Below, one piece after another: positions 1 to 9,581 of a stretch of 64,000 nucleotides of DNA. How positions within the stretch are numbered: position 1 is the first letter of the stretch; every line of letters begins with the position of its first letter. The notes beneath the pieces were generated by a model. It had not been told where the DNA came from. It worked only from the letters and a program-made list of their open reading frames with translations, and did no database searches. This DNA is from Streptomyces sp. CB01201 (GTDB lineage: Bacteria; Actinomycetota; Actinomycetes; Streptomycetales; Streptomycetaceae). Where the stretch lies: positions 802,617 through 866,616 of the forward strand of contig NZ_NNBJ01000001.1 of NCBI RefSeq assembly GCF_002803085.1, in the 5' to 3' direction. Made by a program: the position numbers and the translations under genes.

Positions 1-504
1 TCCCTCATATGGGGTCTGGTGGTCACCGGCATCGGCGTCGGTCTGGCCACGCCCATGCTGGTCTCGGCGGCCACCTCCACCGTGCCGCCCCAGCAGGCGG
101 GCATGGCGGGCGGCGCAGTCAACACCTTCCGCCAGCTCGGCATGACCTTGGCCATCGCCGTCCTCGGCGCGGTCTTCACCGGCCGTACGGCGGCCACCCT
201 CGCCGGGGCCGGCGCCGTCCCGGACGCCGACCGGGGCGCCGACGCGCTGGCCGCCGGTCAGGCGCAGCGCCTGGTGGAGGCGGCTCCGGCCGGCCACCAG
301 GACGCGGCGCGGCACCTCGTGCACCAGGCTTTCGCCACCGGTCTCGACCGGGTCTTCCTGTGCTCGGCGGTGGCGGCGGCCCTCGGCGGTCTGATCGTCC
401 TGGCGCTCGTACGGCCGTCGAGCCGGACCACCCCTGGAGCCCACGGCCCCGGCTCGGCACAGGCGCCGCAGCCTCGGAAGGAATCCGTCGGATCGGGGGT
501 CTGA
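1..504 (+). CDS. MFS drug exporter, C-terminal fragment cut by the window edge
   Basis: The last 167 residues of a membrane transporter whose start lies before the window; the frame is open from base 1. Two hydrophobic helices are visible around VTGIGVGLATPMLVSA and TLAIAVLGAVF, and a last one around VAAALGGLIVLALV. The Gly-rich stretch followed by AGMAGGAVNTFRQLG is typical of the 14-helix DHA2 (EmrB/QacA-like) proton-coupled drug exporters, in which this segment sits in helices 11-12. The tail is short, polar and Pro-rich. The gene is followed by a strong hairpin at 590-620. Family assignment is fairly secure; the substrate is unknown. Confidence 0.8.
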   Translation, partial: SLIWGLVVTGIGVGLATPMLVSAATSTVPPQQAGMAGGAVNTFRQLGMTLAIAVLGAVFTGRTAATLAGAGAVPDADRGADALAAGQAQRLVEAAPAGHQDAARHLVHQAFATGLDRVFLCSAVAAALGGLIVLALVRPSSRTTPGAHGPGSAQAPQPRKESVGSGV

Positions 505-585
505 TCGGGAATCCGATCGGGGGGACCCGACCGGGGGATCCGATCGGGAAGATGGGGGCCGACCGAGGGTCCGATCCGACCGACC
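490..585. repeat. Degenerate GATCGGG/GACCGGG direct repeats
   Basis: At least seven copies of a GATC(C/G)GG-like heptamer spaced 10-15 bases apart, beginning within the 3' end of the MFS gene and running to the terminator. The spacing is irregular, so this is probably slippage-prone intergenic sequence and not an operator array. Confidence 0.45.
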
Positions 586-589
586 AAGA

Positions 590-620
590 GCCGCATCCCG
601 CCGGAGAAGCGGGATGCGGC
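590..620. terminator. Bidirectional intrinsic terminator
   Basis: Perfect 11-bp stem (GCCGCATCCCG and its complement) with a 9-base loop, located between the convergent MFS gene and the 641-955 gene. There is no U-tract, as is usual in streptomycetes. Confidence 0.75.
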
Positions 621-640
621 GGGTCAACAGGCGCCCTGGA

Positions 641-955
641 TCAGGGAGTTCGGGGTTCCACGAACACGATGACGGAGGCGACCTGCTCCCGCTTGGGGTG
701 GGTCTCGGCCCCGCCGAGTCCGTAGTGGGTCTCCACCCGCTGGACGACCAGGGGGTGGCCCGTGATCCAGAGCGTGACGGCCTGGCCGACGGTGGGGATG
801 GGCAACGGGCCCTCGAACATGGCGAGTTCGACCGCCTCGGCGCCTTCCGTCCGATGGACGAAGGTCATGATCTGGCGGGTGCGCGCGAAGTCCTGCTCGA
901 AGTCGACCTTGTCGCGGGCGGCGAGGGTGGCGGTGATGGCGTCGGGAAGGCTCAT
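641..955 (-). CDS. Conserved hypothetical protein, 104 aa
   Basis: Small soluble protein with no signal peptide or membrane segment. The start chosen is the ATG at 955 (MSLPDAITATL); an upstream in-frame ATG at 1024 would add 23 residues of low-complexity sequence lacking good coding character. Neither has a convincing Shine-Dalgarno. The middle (EGPLPIPTVGQAVTLWI) and tail (REQVASVIVFVEP) look like beta strands of a small barrel. I do not recognise the family. It converges with the MFS gene and diverges from the CsbD gene. Confidence 0.6.
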   Translation of the reverse strand: MSLPDAITATLAARDKVDFEQDFARTRQIMTFVHRTEGAEAVELAMFEGPLPIPTVGQAVTLWITGHPLVVQRVETHYGLGGAETHPKREQVASVIVFVEPRTP

Positions 956-1096
956 GGCGCCATCATCCCGTGCCGTCGGCCCGGCCTGCGCCGCCGGGGG
1001 AGCGATGTGCCGAACGAGGGACACTCGCCGGGCGGTATGTGCGTATCTGTCCTAGGTTGGGTGACGTCAGTGATCCCGACCACGTAGGAGTTCGCC

Positions 1097-1291
1097 ATGG
1101 GCGACAGCGCCATGGACAAGATCAAGGGCAAGGCCAAGGAAGCCGCGGGCAAGGCCACCGGCAACGACCGCATGGCCGCCGAGGGCAAGACCGACCAGGC
1201 CAAGGGCAAGGCCAAGGACGCGATGCGGAACATGAAGGAGCGTGGCGAGGGAGTCAGGGACTCACTGAGCGACAAGCGCGACGGCTCCTGA
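1097..1291 (+). CDS. CsbD-family stress response protein, 64 aa
   Basis: A short, very hydrophilic Lys/Ala/Gly-rich protein with the CsbD pattern MDKIKGKAKEAAGKATGN followed by the repeat KTDQAKGKAKDAMRN. CsbD proteins are small general-stress proteins of unknown mechanism, controlled in Gram-positive bacteria by the general stress sigma factor. The length (64) is normal. TAGGAG lies 7 bases before the ATG. The gene is monocistronic: it is followed at once by a 19-bp hairpin terminator. GlsB and Dps, also stress proteins, lie 8 kb downstream. Confidence 0.9.
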   Translation: MGDSAMDKIKGKAKEAAGKATGNDRMAAEGKTDQAKGKAKDAMRNMKERGEGVRDSLSDKRDGS

Positions 1292-1296
1292 GTCGT

Positions 1297-1340
1297 CACG
1301 GCGAAGCCCCCGGCCGTTCTCGGCCGGGGGCTTCGCCGTG
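1297..1340. terminator. Strong intrinsic terminator after csbD-like gene
   Basis: Perfect 19-bp stem (1297-1315 with 1322-1340) and a 6-base loop; GC-rich stem (CGAAGCCCCCGGCC), starting 5 bases after the stop codon. Confidence 0.9.
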
Positions 1341-1363
1341 TGTTCGGTCCGCCCGGTGACGCT

Positions 1364-1397
1364 TGGACCCAGGCCCCCGCTGGACCCAGGCCCCCCG
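1364..1397. repeat. 17-bp direct duplication
   Basis: TGGACCCAGGCCCCCGC occurs twice in tandem in the intergenic region between the csbD-like and VOC genes. No palindromic character, so probably a slippage product. Confidence 0.6.
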
Positions 1398-1571
1398 CGG
1401 CTCGTCGCCCGGCCCCGTTCGGCGCGGCTCGCGCCAACCGATCAGGAACGGAGAAGCGCGCCCACCCGGCCGGAGCTAGCGTGATCAGCACCTCGGTTCT
1501 CCAGGGTCTCGCCCCGGCGCCGAGCGCGAACTGAGCACTTGCCGCACCTGCCCACGACTTCAGGAGTGACC

Positions 1572-1928
1572 ATGACCACCGGCTCCGCCACCCAGGGAAT
1601 CAAGACCGTGCTGCACCCCGTGACCGACCTCGCGGCGGCCAAGGCGGTCTACACCGCACTGCTCGGCGTCACGCCGACGAGCGACGAGCCGTACTACGTC
1701 GGCTACGAGACCGAGGGCCAGCAGATCGGCCTGGTCCCGGGCGGCGCCGACCGGGGCATGACCGGGCCGGTGGCGTACTGGCACGTGCCGGACATCGAGG
1801 CGAAGCTCGCCGAGGTGACCGCCGCCGGCGCCAAGGTCAAGGAGCCCGCGAACGACGTGGGCGGCGGCCGTCTGGTGGCCACGTTCACCGACCCCGACGG
1901 CAATGTCCTCGGGCTGATCCAGGGCTGA
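1572..1928 (+). CDS. VOC-superfamily protein (glyoxalase/bleomycin-resistance fold), 118 aa
   Basis: A single vicinal-oxygen-chelate module pair: TVLHPVTDLAAAKAVYTALLGVTP is the first beta-alpha-beta half, and GPVAYWHVPDIEAKLAEVTAAGAKVKEP with the terminal FTDPDGNVLGLIQG the second. The closing DPDGN signature is characteristic. These proteins act as dimers in isomerisation, dioxygenase or drug-binding roles; the substrate cannot be read from sequence. The ATG at 1572 is chosen because CAGGAG lies 5-10 bases upstream; an ATG at 1539 has no ribosome binding site. Confidence 0.85.
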   Translation: MTTGSATQGIKTVLHPVTDLAAAKAVYTALLGVTPTSDEPYYVGYETEGQQIGLVPGGADRGMTGPVAYWHVPDIEAKLAEVTAAGAKVKEPANDVGGGRLVATFTDPDGNVLGLIQG

Positions 1929-2098
1929 TCCGGAGCCGGCCAGGACGAACCGGAGCCGGTCGGCGGGCCCCGCCCCGCCCCGGCCGGCACCCGTCGGACG
2001 CCGGGGCGGCCGAGCATTGCCGCAGCCGCCCCGACGAAGTAGAACCGTACGTACTGCTCGCAGGCGGGCAGGTGGAACAGGCGAGAGGGGCAGGGCCC

Positions 2099-4522
<2,424 letters not shown>

Positions 4523-4539
4523 GGGCGCCCGGAGTACGG

Positions 4540-4704
4540 TCAGGCGGCTTCCTCGCGGCGCCGCTCGACCACGAGGAACATGTCACTGTCGAGGTCCATC
4601 ACCACCGTGGCCGCCCGGCCGCGGTGCCTCAACTGAGCCGCGAACTCCTCGGCCGGCCATGAGCCGCGCGGACCGCCAGCGGGAAAACGCCCAAGAACCG
4701 ACAT
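4540..4704 (-). CDS. Small conserved-looking protein, 54 aa
   Basis: A 54-residue ORF starting [11 protein letters not shown] and ending [17 protein letters not shown] lies 8 bases before the ATG at 4704, an excellent ribosome binding site. The central stretch ([15 protein letters not shown], then [16 protein letters not shown]) reads like a helix followed by a hydrophobic strand with acidic residues. Codon third positions are strongly G/C. No family recognised. It sits 17 bases before the convergent end of the UvrA-like gene and upstream in the same direction lies only intergenic DNA. Function unknown. Confidence 0.6.
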   Translation of the reverse strand: MSVLGRFPAGGPRGSWPAEEFAAQLRHRGRAATVVMDLDSDMFLVVERRREEAA

Positions 4705-4770
4705 GGCAGCAGCCTCCCCTTCGAACCAACGTCTGTGAGGTGCTCCTGCCCGCGATTCTCATGAGCATGC

Positions 4771-5727
4771 TCACGCGGCACGACAGAAGTCCGGATCGAT
4801 GTCGAGCAACTCGCAGCTCTTGTACCAGAGTTGGGAGGCCACCGTGGTTTCGGTGAGGTGACTCCAGACGGCCTCGCGGTGCGGCCGGCCGCGCAGCCCG
4901 AAGACCCGCGGCCCCCACAACTCCCCACTGGCGACCCGGGGATCGAGCACCGCCCGCACCGCCGGCCACGCGCCGGCGTGCTTGCCCTGGAGGACGAGCG
5001 CCGCGGCCCCACCCCGCAGCCGCTCGCCCGGCGTCCGGGTGTGGACGGGCGGTCGCGCGGGGGTGAGGGAGTCCAGCGCCCCGCCGGGGTGCACCACCAC
5101 ACTCGTCACCCGGCTGCCCAACTCGGCCAGGCGCCGGGCCAGTTCGAGCCCTCCATACATCTGGGCCAGCTTCGACCGGCCGTACGTGCGCTTCGGCCGG
5201 TAGTCCCGGCGGGACTGGAGGTCGTCCAGGTCGATCCGCTCTGTCTTCGCCGCAAAGCTGCCCACGGTCACGATGCGGGCCGCGGGGGCCGCCGCGAGCA
5301 GGGGAAGGAGGTGCTGGGTCAGGGCGAGATGACCGAGGTGGTTGGTGCCGAACATCAGCTCATGGCCGTCTTTGGTCGCGAGCCGGGGCGGATCGTCGAG
5401 CGCCACACCCGCGTTGTGGACCACCGCGTCCAGATGGCTCAACTCCAGCGCAGCGACGCAGTGTTGGAGGGACGACAGGTCTGCGAGGTCGAGCCGTACA
5501 TGACGGACCGACGCACCCGGGACCCGGGCCCGGATCGAACCGGCGGCCGTTTCGGCCTTCGCCGGGTCGCGGCTGCCGAGGATCACCGCGGCGTCCGCTC
5601 CCGCGAGTTGCTCGGCGACGAAGTATCCGATGCCCGCGTTGCCGCCGGTCACCAGAACGCTGCGGCCCGCGGCGTGCGGCAGCCGGTGGACGTCCCACGG
5701 TTCGTTCCGGGGTGCGGTGGGGTTCAT
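4771..5727 (-). CDS. SDR-family NAD(P)-dependent oxidoreductase, 318 aa
   Basis: Classical/extended short-chain dehydrogenase related to the retinol-dehydrogenase/WWOX-like group. Rossmann dinucleotide motif TGGNAGIG (27-34), D-x-A-D-L near residue 80, NAG (105-107), catalytic Ser157, and Y182-x3-K186 in TYGRSK. After the core the chain carries a 100-residue tail (PGERLRGGAAALVLQG) usual for this subgroup, which reduces or oxidises lipophilic carbonyl compounds. AAGGAG stands 5 bases before the ATG at 5727. The leader contains a 10-bp inverted repeat (5754-5799). Diverges from the DD-peptidase gene. Substrate not predictable. Confidence 0.88.
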   Translation of the reverse strand: MNPTAPRNEPWDVHRLPHAAGRSVLVTGGNAGIGYFVAEQLAGADAAVILGSRDPAKAETAAGSIRARVPGASVRHVRLDLADLSSLQHCVAALELSHLDAVVHNAGVALDDPPRLATKDGHELMFGTNHLGHLALTQHLLPLLAAAPAARIVTVGSFAAKTERIDLDDLQSRRDYRPKRTYGRSKLAQMYGGLELARRLAELGSRVTSVVVHPGGALDSLTPARPPVHTRTPGERLRGGAAALVLQGKHAGAWPAVRAVLDPRVASGELWGPRVFGLRGRPHREAVWSHLTETTVASQLWYKSCELLDIDPDFCRAA

Positions 5728-5753
5728 GGGTCGCTCCTTGCCTGCGGTACGCG

Positions 5754-5799
5754 ACGTTCGGGGGATCCGCCCACCGAGCCGCGGTGACACCCCGAACGT
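5754..5799. promoter_or_regulatory. Inverted repeat ACGTTCGGGG in the SDR/DD-peptidase intergenic region
   Basis: ACGTTCGGGG (5754-5763) and its exact complement (5790-5799), separated by 26 bases. It lies 27 bases upstream of the SDR start, so it could be a pair of half-sites for a regulator or a hairpin in the SDR leader. No regulator gene is adjacent. Confidence 0.4.
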
Positions 5800-5937
5800 T
5801 CCAGACGGAACCGACAACGCTCCGACAACCCACCTACAGCAGCCGCGTCCCACCCGCACGAAACGCCGGGCGCTCCCCGTTGCCCGGGCCGCATCCCGGC
5901 ACATGTATACGATCTCGCCGCGCGAGCGGGGGTCGGT

Positions 5938-6057
5938 ATCCAGGGACGGCCCATGGAGGGACGGCCCATGGAGGGACGGCCCATGGAGGGACGGCGCATC
6001 GAGGGACAGCACGTCGAAGGACAGTGCACCGAGGGACAGTGCATCGGGGGACAGTGA
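5938..6057 (+). repeat. Eight 15-bp tandem repeats, unit ATGGAGGGACGGCCC
   Basis: Eight contiguous 15-base units begin at 5938, 5953, 5968, 5983, 5998, 6013, 6028 and 6043. The first four are nearly identical and the last four progressively diverged (GGACAG replaces GGACGG). Each intact unit holds GGAGGG followed 7 bases later by the ATG of the next unit, so the array iterates a Shine-Dalgarno plus start codon. It ends 28 bases before the DD-peptidase start. Confidence 0.9.
5953..6057 (+). CDS. Possible leader ORF built from the 15-bp repeat, 34 aa
   Basis: Read in the frame of the repeat's ATG codons, the array encodes a 34-residue peptide made of pentapeptides MEGRP, MEGRR, IEGQH, VEGQC, TEGQC and IGGQ, then stops at TGA 6055-6057. 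Three in-frame ATGs each have GGAGGG 7 bases upstream, except that the first relies on AGGGACGG. Whether it is translated is unknown; it could act as an upstream ORF for the DD-peptidase, whose start lies 28 bases after the stop. Confidence 0.35.
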   Translation: MEGRPMEGRPMEGRRIEGQHVEGQCTEGQCIGGQ

Positions 6058-6065
6058 GGACCGCG

Positions 6066-6093
6066 CCAGTGATGAGGACCCAGTGATGAGGAC
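6066..6093 (+). repeat. 14-bp duplication over the DD-peptidase start
   Basis: CCAGTGATGAGGAC occurs twice in tandem (6066-6079, 6080-6093). The first copy supplies GAGGAC as ribosome binding site and the second supplies the GTG/ATG start codons. Confidence 0.75.
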
Positions 6094-7333
6094 AAGGCTC
6101 GCCCGTTCAGTGACCACGCTCGCCACGGCCGCGGCCCTGGTGGCCGTGAGCGCGCTGGGCGCCTCCGCCGTACAGGTGCGGAAGGAGCCCGACCCGGACG
6201 GGCTGCGCGCCGCGCTGCTTCGCGTCACGGCCGCGGGGGCGCCGGGTGCGTTCGCCGTGATCCGCGATCATGCCCACCCCGGCCTCGACCGTTCGCTCGC
6301 CGTCGGCGAGGGAGACCTGGACGGCACGCGGATGCGGGCGGACGCGCGGTTCAGGGTCGGCAGCAACACCAAGATGTTCACCGCGGTCATCGTGCTGCGC
6401 CTCGCCGAACGGGGCCTGCTGGATCTCGACCGGCCGCTATCGCAGTATCTGCCGCCCGGCACGCTCCCACCGAGCTGGCCGATCACCGCCCGCCAGGTGC
6501 TGGAACACCGCGCCGGGGTGTACGACCACGTCAACGACCTCCTTGAGCAGAGCGGCGAGGAGACGACGGCCGTCTTCGAGGCGCGCATCCGCAACTCGGT
6601 CTACGCGCCCCGCGACCTGGTGGCCCGCTCGGTGCGGCACGGACCGCAGTTCGCGCCCGGCAGCGCCTACGCGTACTCGAACACCGGCTTCCTGCTCCTG
6701 GGCCTCGCCGCCGAGCACCTCACCGGCCGGCCCTACGCCGAGCTTCTGCGTGAGGAAATCGTCCGGCCGCTCGGGCTGCGCAGGACATCGTTCACCGTGC
6801 CCGCGAAGGAGATCACGGGCCGGCACATCACCGGATACCTGACCAACGACGACCCCCGCAGGCCGCTCCTCGACTCGACCGAGCAGACCGCCTCCTGGAT
6901 CGGCAGCGCGGGCGCGATCGTGTCCTCGGCCGGCGACCTGGACCGGTTCCTGACCTCGCTGCTCGCCGGGCGCACCGGAGGGCTGGTCTCCGACGACTCC
7001 TTGCGTCAGATGACACGGGCCCTGCCCACTGGTGTGACGAGGATCGGATACGGGCTGGGTCTGCGGCGGATCTCCCTCAGCTGCGGCGCGGTGTTCGGCC
7101 ACGGCGGAATCGTCCAGGGCTATCAGTCGCAGGCCTTCGCCACACCGGACGGCCGCCGTACCGTCGTCGTCTTCGCCAACGCCTCGAACAACGGTGCCGT
7201 CACTCAGGGGCTGATGGATGTGCTCGACCCCGCGTTCTGCGGCGGGCCCCGGCCCGTACGCCCCGCCGCACCGTGTCATCCACGCCTCGGCGAGACCCAC
7301 ACCGTTGCGGCCGTCGAGGACTCGCGCATCTGA
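6086..7333 (+). CDS. Secreted serine D-Ala-D-Ala carboxypeptidase, R61 type, 415 aa
   Basis: Close in layout and sequence pattern to the secreted Streptomyces R61 DD-peptidase (serine peptidase family S12, beta-lactamase class C fold), which trims peptidoglycan stem peptides and is a penicillin target. Signal peptide at 1-28 (VAVSALGASA). Catalytic S93-x2-K96 in VGSNTK, Y197-S-N199 in YAYSNT, and third motif H339-G-G in place of R61's HTG. The C-terminal block (GYGLGLRRISLSCG, FANASNNG, DPAFCGG) matches R61, including its paired cysteines. Start chosen at ATG 6086 (GTG 6083 possible) because the signal peptide must be N-terminal; the frame stays open upstream through the 15-bp repeats. Confidence 0.88.
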   Translation: MRTRLARSVTTLATAAALVAVSALGASAVQVRKEPDPDGLRAALLRVTAAGAPGAFAVIRDHAHPGLDRSLAVGEGDLDGTRMRADARFRVGSNTKMFTAVIVLRLAERGLLDLDRPLSQYLPPGTLPPSWPITARQVLEHRAGVYDHVNDLLEQSGEETTAVFEARIRNSVYAPRDLVARSVRHGPQFAPGSAYAYSNTGFLLLGLAAEHLTGRPYAELLREEIVRPLGLRRTSFTVPAKEITGRHITGYLTNDDPRRPLLDSTEQTASWIGSAGAIVSSAGDLDRFLTSLLAGRTGGLVSDDSLRQMTRALPTGVTRIGYGLGLRRISLSCGAVFGHGGIVQGYQSQAFATPDGRRTVVVFANASNNGAVTQGLMDVLDPAFCGGPRPVRPAAPCHPRLGETHTVAAVEDSRI

Positions 7334-7356
7334 CCCGCCGAGGAGCCAGCAGCGGC

Positions 7357-7839
7357 CTACGCGTCGTCCCAGGCCATCGAGCTCATCCGCCAGCCCGCGG
7401 GCGTGCGCACGAACTGGGTCGTCTTGCGCCCCGCGCCCTCGAACCACTGCCCGTCGCGGAAGCCGGACTTGGCGTAGTCGCTGAAGCGGTGCGCGACCGA
7501 GCCGTAGACCTCGGTCCGCTCGTGGACCTCCCACTCGGAGAAGTCCGTCAGGGTGCCGTCGGTGAGCATCCGCTCCCGGGGCGCGATGAACGCGTCGAGG
7601 TCGTAGACGACGGGGCGGGGCCCGGAGTTGTTGATGATCATCCCTTGCGGGAGGAACACCTCGCGGATGGTGGCGAGGTTCGGCCCGTCGCCGTCGGTAT
7701 TGGTGAACGCCCCGAGGAAGGCACGCATCAACTGGTCGATCTCTGCTTTGACTTCGGACACGGGTACGCCTTCCACGGGTACGTCTTCCACGGGTGGGTC
7801 GCCTCTCTCGGACCGTCCTCGCACGGACCGCCCGCGCAT
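7357..7839 (-). CDS. SnoaL-like/NTF2-fold protein with repetitive N-terminus, 160 aa
   Basis: Residues about 30-158 form a cone-shaped NTF2-like domain of the SnoaL/DUF4440 type: VKAEIDQLMRAFLGAFTN, a strand with GMIINNSG, then WEVHERTEVYGSVAHRFSDY and the closing strands TTQFVRTPAGWRMSSMAWDD. Such domains bind or isomerise small molecules, or serve as accessory modules; the role here is unknown. The first 30 residues are two sets of 5-residue repeats (RGRS-type, then PVEDV/PVEGV/PVSEV) encoded by 15-bp DNA repeats. Several GTG codons in the repeats have GGAAG 8 bases upstream, so the true start may be any of ATG 7839 or GTG 7791, 7776 or 7761. Confidence 0.75.
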   Translation of the reverse strand: MRGRSVRGRSERGDPPVEDVPVEGVPVSEVKAEIDQLMRAFLGAFTNTDGDGPNLATIREVFLPQGMIINNSGPRPVVYDLDAFIAPRERMLTDGTLTDFSEWEVHERTEVYGSVAHRFSDYAKSGFRDGQWFEGAGRKTTQFVRTPAGWRMSSMAWDDA

Positions 7840-7848
7840 GGATGGTCC
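7759..7848 (-). repeat. 15-bp tandem repeats at the start of the SnoaL-like gene
   Basis: On the minus strand there are two adjoining families with 15-base period: three degenerate units of the type GGACGGTCCGTGCGA next to the ATG, then three of the type GTGGAAGGCGTACCC. In the second family GGAAG precedes the next GTG by 8 bases, again repeating a ribosome binding site plus start codon. The units keep the reading frame. Confidence 0.8.
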
Positions 7849-7889
7849 GCGCGCGGGCCGTTACCGGGATTGTCCAGCGCGCGGTGCGG

Positions 7890-8870
7890 CTAGCGTCCGG
7901 TGGGGTCGGTTCCCGCCGGGACCTCGTAGATCTTGCCGTCCACGCCGGACCGGTAGAGCTTGCCCGCCGCGAATCCGCGGTCGCCGTGTCCGTAGGTGAT
8001 CTGGGTGGAGAGGTACATCCCGGCCTGCACGGCGCACAGCGATCCGCCCTCGGCACGCCAGATCTGACCCGCCGCGTGTGTGGCGATCAGGGGGCGCCCC
8101 CGGCTGTCCAGGGTGAGGCCGTCGGGGAGGGCGAGGGTGTCGGCGGGACCGGCGGTGATCCAGCGTTGCGGATGCGCCGGATCATCGGCGGGGATGCGGT
8201 ACAGAGCCGGGGCGACGGTGGTCTGGATGACGTAGACCTGGGTGCCGTCGGGGGAGACGGCGATGCCGTTGGGCATCAGAACGTGGGCCCAGGCGGGCTC
8301 GACCTGGCCGTCGGGTGTCACGCGGCCGATGTTCCGGCCGCCCACGGCGGTGGTGTACACGGTGCCGTCGGGGGCGAGGGCCACGCCGTCGATGCCGCCG
8401 AGCCCCGAGGCGTAGGTGCTGACCCTGCCGGAGTCGGGGTCCACCTGGAGGAGTTTCGAGACCGGGAGGATGTCACCGGTGAGCGAGTGGCCGAGGTCGT
8501 TGCCCGTGCCCACGAGCAGCTGACCGTCCGGGCGTACCACGATGCCGCCGTTGGCCCCGATGTTCCCGGTGAGCGGGACGGGGTCGCTGCCGGGCGCGTC
8601 GATGCGGTAGACCCGGCCACTGAAGTACGCCGTAACGAACATCCGGCCCCGCTGGTCGACGACGATCGACTCGGCCCAGTCGGGCACGTGCGCCACCTGG
8701 ACGGGCGCTGTCGTCGTGGCGGACTCACATGGGGGAGCCGCGTGGGCGGTGGCGGGGGTGAGCAGGGCCGCGGCGGCGGCCAGTGCGGCCGCGACGAACA
8801 GGGATCTGCGGTGAGAGCCTCGTATGCGAGAGCCTCGTATCGCGGCGCGGAGCGTGGTCGTCGGCCTCAT
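7890..8870 (-). CDS. Secreted SMP-30/gluconolactonase-like beta-propeller protein, 326 aa
   Basis: N-terminal twin basic stretch (RGSRIRGSHRRSLF) and hydrophobic core ending TAHAA indicate export, cleaved near residue 46. The rest is a six-bladed propeller of the SMP-30/gluconolactonase/LRE type, with blade motifs IVVDQRGRMFVTA, GIVVRPDGQLLVG, DGVALAPDGTVYTTA, NGIAVSPDGTQVYV and DGLTLDSRGRPLIATH. Family members are lactonases or strictosidine-synthase-like proteins with a central metal; the actual activity is not known. ATG 8870 follows AAGGGA by 5 bases. A duplicated CGAGAGCCTCGTAT-like sequence within the signal region (GSRIRGSH) marks local slippage. Confidence 0.8.
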   Translation of the reverse strand: MRPTTTLRAAIRGSRIRGSHRRSLFVAAALAAAAALLTPATAHAAPPCESATTTAPVQVAHVPDWAESIVVDQRGRMFVTAYFSGRVYRIDAPGSDPVPLTGNIGANGGIVVRPDGQLLVGTGNDLGHSLTGDILPVSKLLQVDPDSGRVSTYASGLGGIDGVALAPDGTVYTTAVGGRNIGRVTPDGQVEPAWAHVLMPNGIAVSPDGTQVYVIQTTVAPALYRIPADDPAHPQRWITAGPADTLALPDGLTLDSRGRPLIATHAAGQIWRAEGGSLCAVQAGMYLSTQITYGHGDRGFAAGKLYRSGVDGKIYEVPAGTDPTGR

Positions 8871-9038
8871 CAATTCCCTTCCCTGCCTGGGCTGTTGGGC
8901 AACACTGCGACTCCGGGATCTTCCGGATCCGTAGATTGTGCGTCAACAGCAGGCAGGGCATGGGGAGTTCGGCCTACTCACCGGCCCTCGACCGGTGTGT
9001 GCGTCGTCACTGCTGTCCGTACCGCCGACCGCTCGCGC

Positions 9039-9308
9039 TCAGTTGCGGCTGCGGTTGCCGATGATCAGGCGGTAGAGGATCAGCACGATGATCGAACCGA
9101 CGATGGCGGCGATCCAGGTGGAGAGGTGGAAGAAGCCGTTGATGGAGTGGACGTGGAAGATGACCTTCCCGAGCCACCCGCCGAGGAGGCCGCCCACGAT
9201 GCCGATGAGCATGGTGATCAGGCAGCCGCCCGGGTCCCTGCCCGGCATGAGTGCCTTGGCGATGGCGCCCGCGATCAGGCCGATCAGGATCCAGGCGATG
9301 ATGCTCAT
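9039..9308 (-). CDS. GlsB/YeaQ/YmgE family membrane stress protein, 89 aa
   Basis: Small transglycosylase-associated-type protein with three membrane helices: IIAWILIGLIAGAIAKAL, ITMLIGIVGGLLGGWLG and WIAAIVGSIIVLILYRLI. The GR-DPGG-x-L segment after helix 1 (MPGRDPGGCLITMLIGIVG) is the family hallmark. Induced by stress in other bacteria, function undefined. The ATG at 9308 is not preceded by a clear ribosome binding site; a frame extension upstream lacks membrane-protein character. It is divergent from dps, the two sharing a 270-bp intergenic region. Confidence 0.9.
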   Translation of the reverse strand: MSIIAWILIGLIAGAIAKALMPGRDPGGCLITMLIGIVGGLLGGWLGKVIFHVHSINGFFHLSTWIAAIVGSIIVLILYRLIIGNRSRN

Positions 9309-9538
9309 GGTGTGGTCCGTCCCAACGTCGATGTGACCGCACCCTGATGGGTCCGGTGCTGGTGGTGAGCTGTTCCGAGTGGCCGAGGGGCCCTGTGAGG
9401 AAGAGTGCCCAGGCCGGGAACCGGTATGCCATGCGCATCGGCCATTGGAGGTGCGTGGGCCTCCGGAGCGAGGGGGCGCGGGACGCCGGGGCCGCCCGGG
9501 TTTGATGTGCCCTTTGCGAGGAACGCGGTCTACCGAGA

Positions 9539-9570
9539 TCGACGATCCCGTCGATCGACGCGATCGTCGA
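9539..9570. promoter_or_regulatory. 32-bp near-perfect palindrome directly before the dps ribosome binding site
   Basis: 15 of 16 base pairs match around the centre of CGTCGATCGACG (9549-9560); only 9548/9561 mismatch. Outer arms are TCGACGATC and GATCGTCGA. The palindrome ends one base before GGGGAG, so it would be a stable hairpin in the dps leader or a protein-binding site at the promoter. Confidence 0.7.
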
Positions 9571-9581
9571 GGGGAGAAGCG

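Noticed and set aside
1020..1095. General-stress (SigB/SigF-type) promoter before the csbD-like gene
   Set aside because: GTAT and GGGTGA elements are present but their spacing (12 or 21 bases) does not fit the GTTT-N14-16-GGGTAT consensus.
5938..6057. CRISPR-like array
   Set aside because: Units are contiguous 15-mers without spacers; there are no cas genes in the window.
5630..6085. A 152-residue N-terminal extension of the DD-peptidase, running through the 15-bp repeats
   Set aside because: It would bury the signal peptide inside the chain and overlaps the divergent SDR start; R61-type enzymes begin with the signal peptide.
7794..9347. A 517-codon plus-strand frame covering the SMP-30-like and GlsB genes
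   Set aside because: Both genes on the minus strand have clear domains and starts; the plus frame reads as Gly/Val/Asp-rich antisense.
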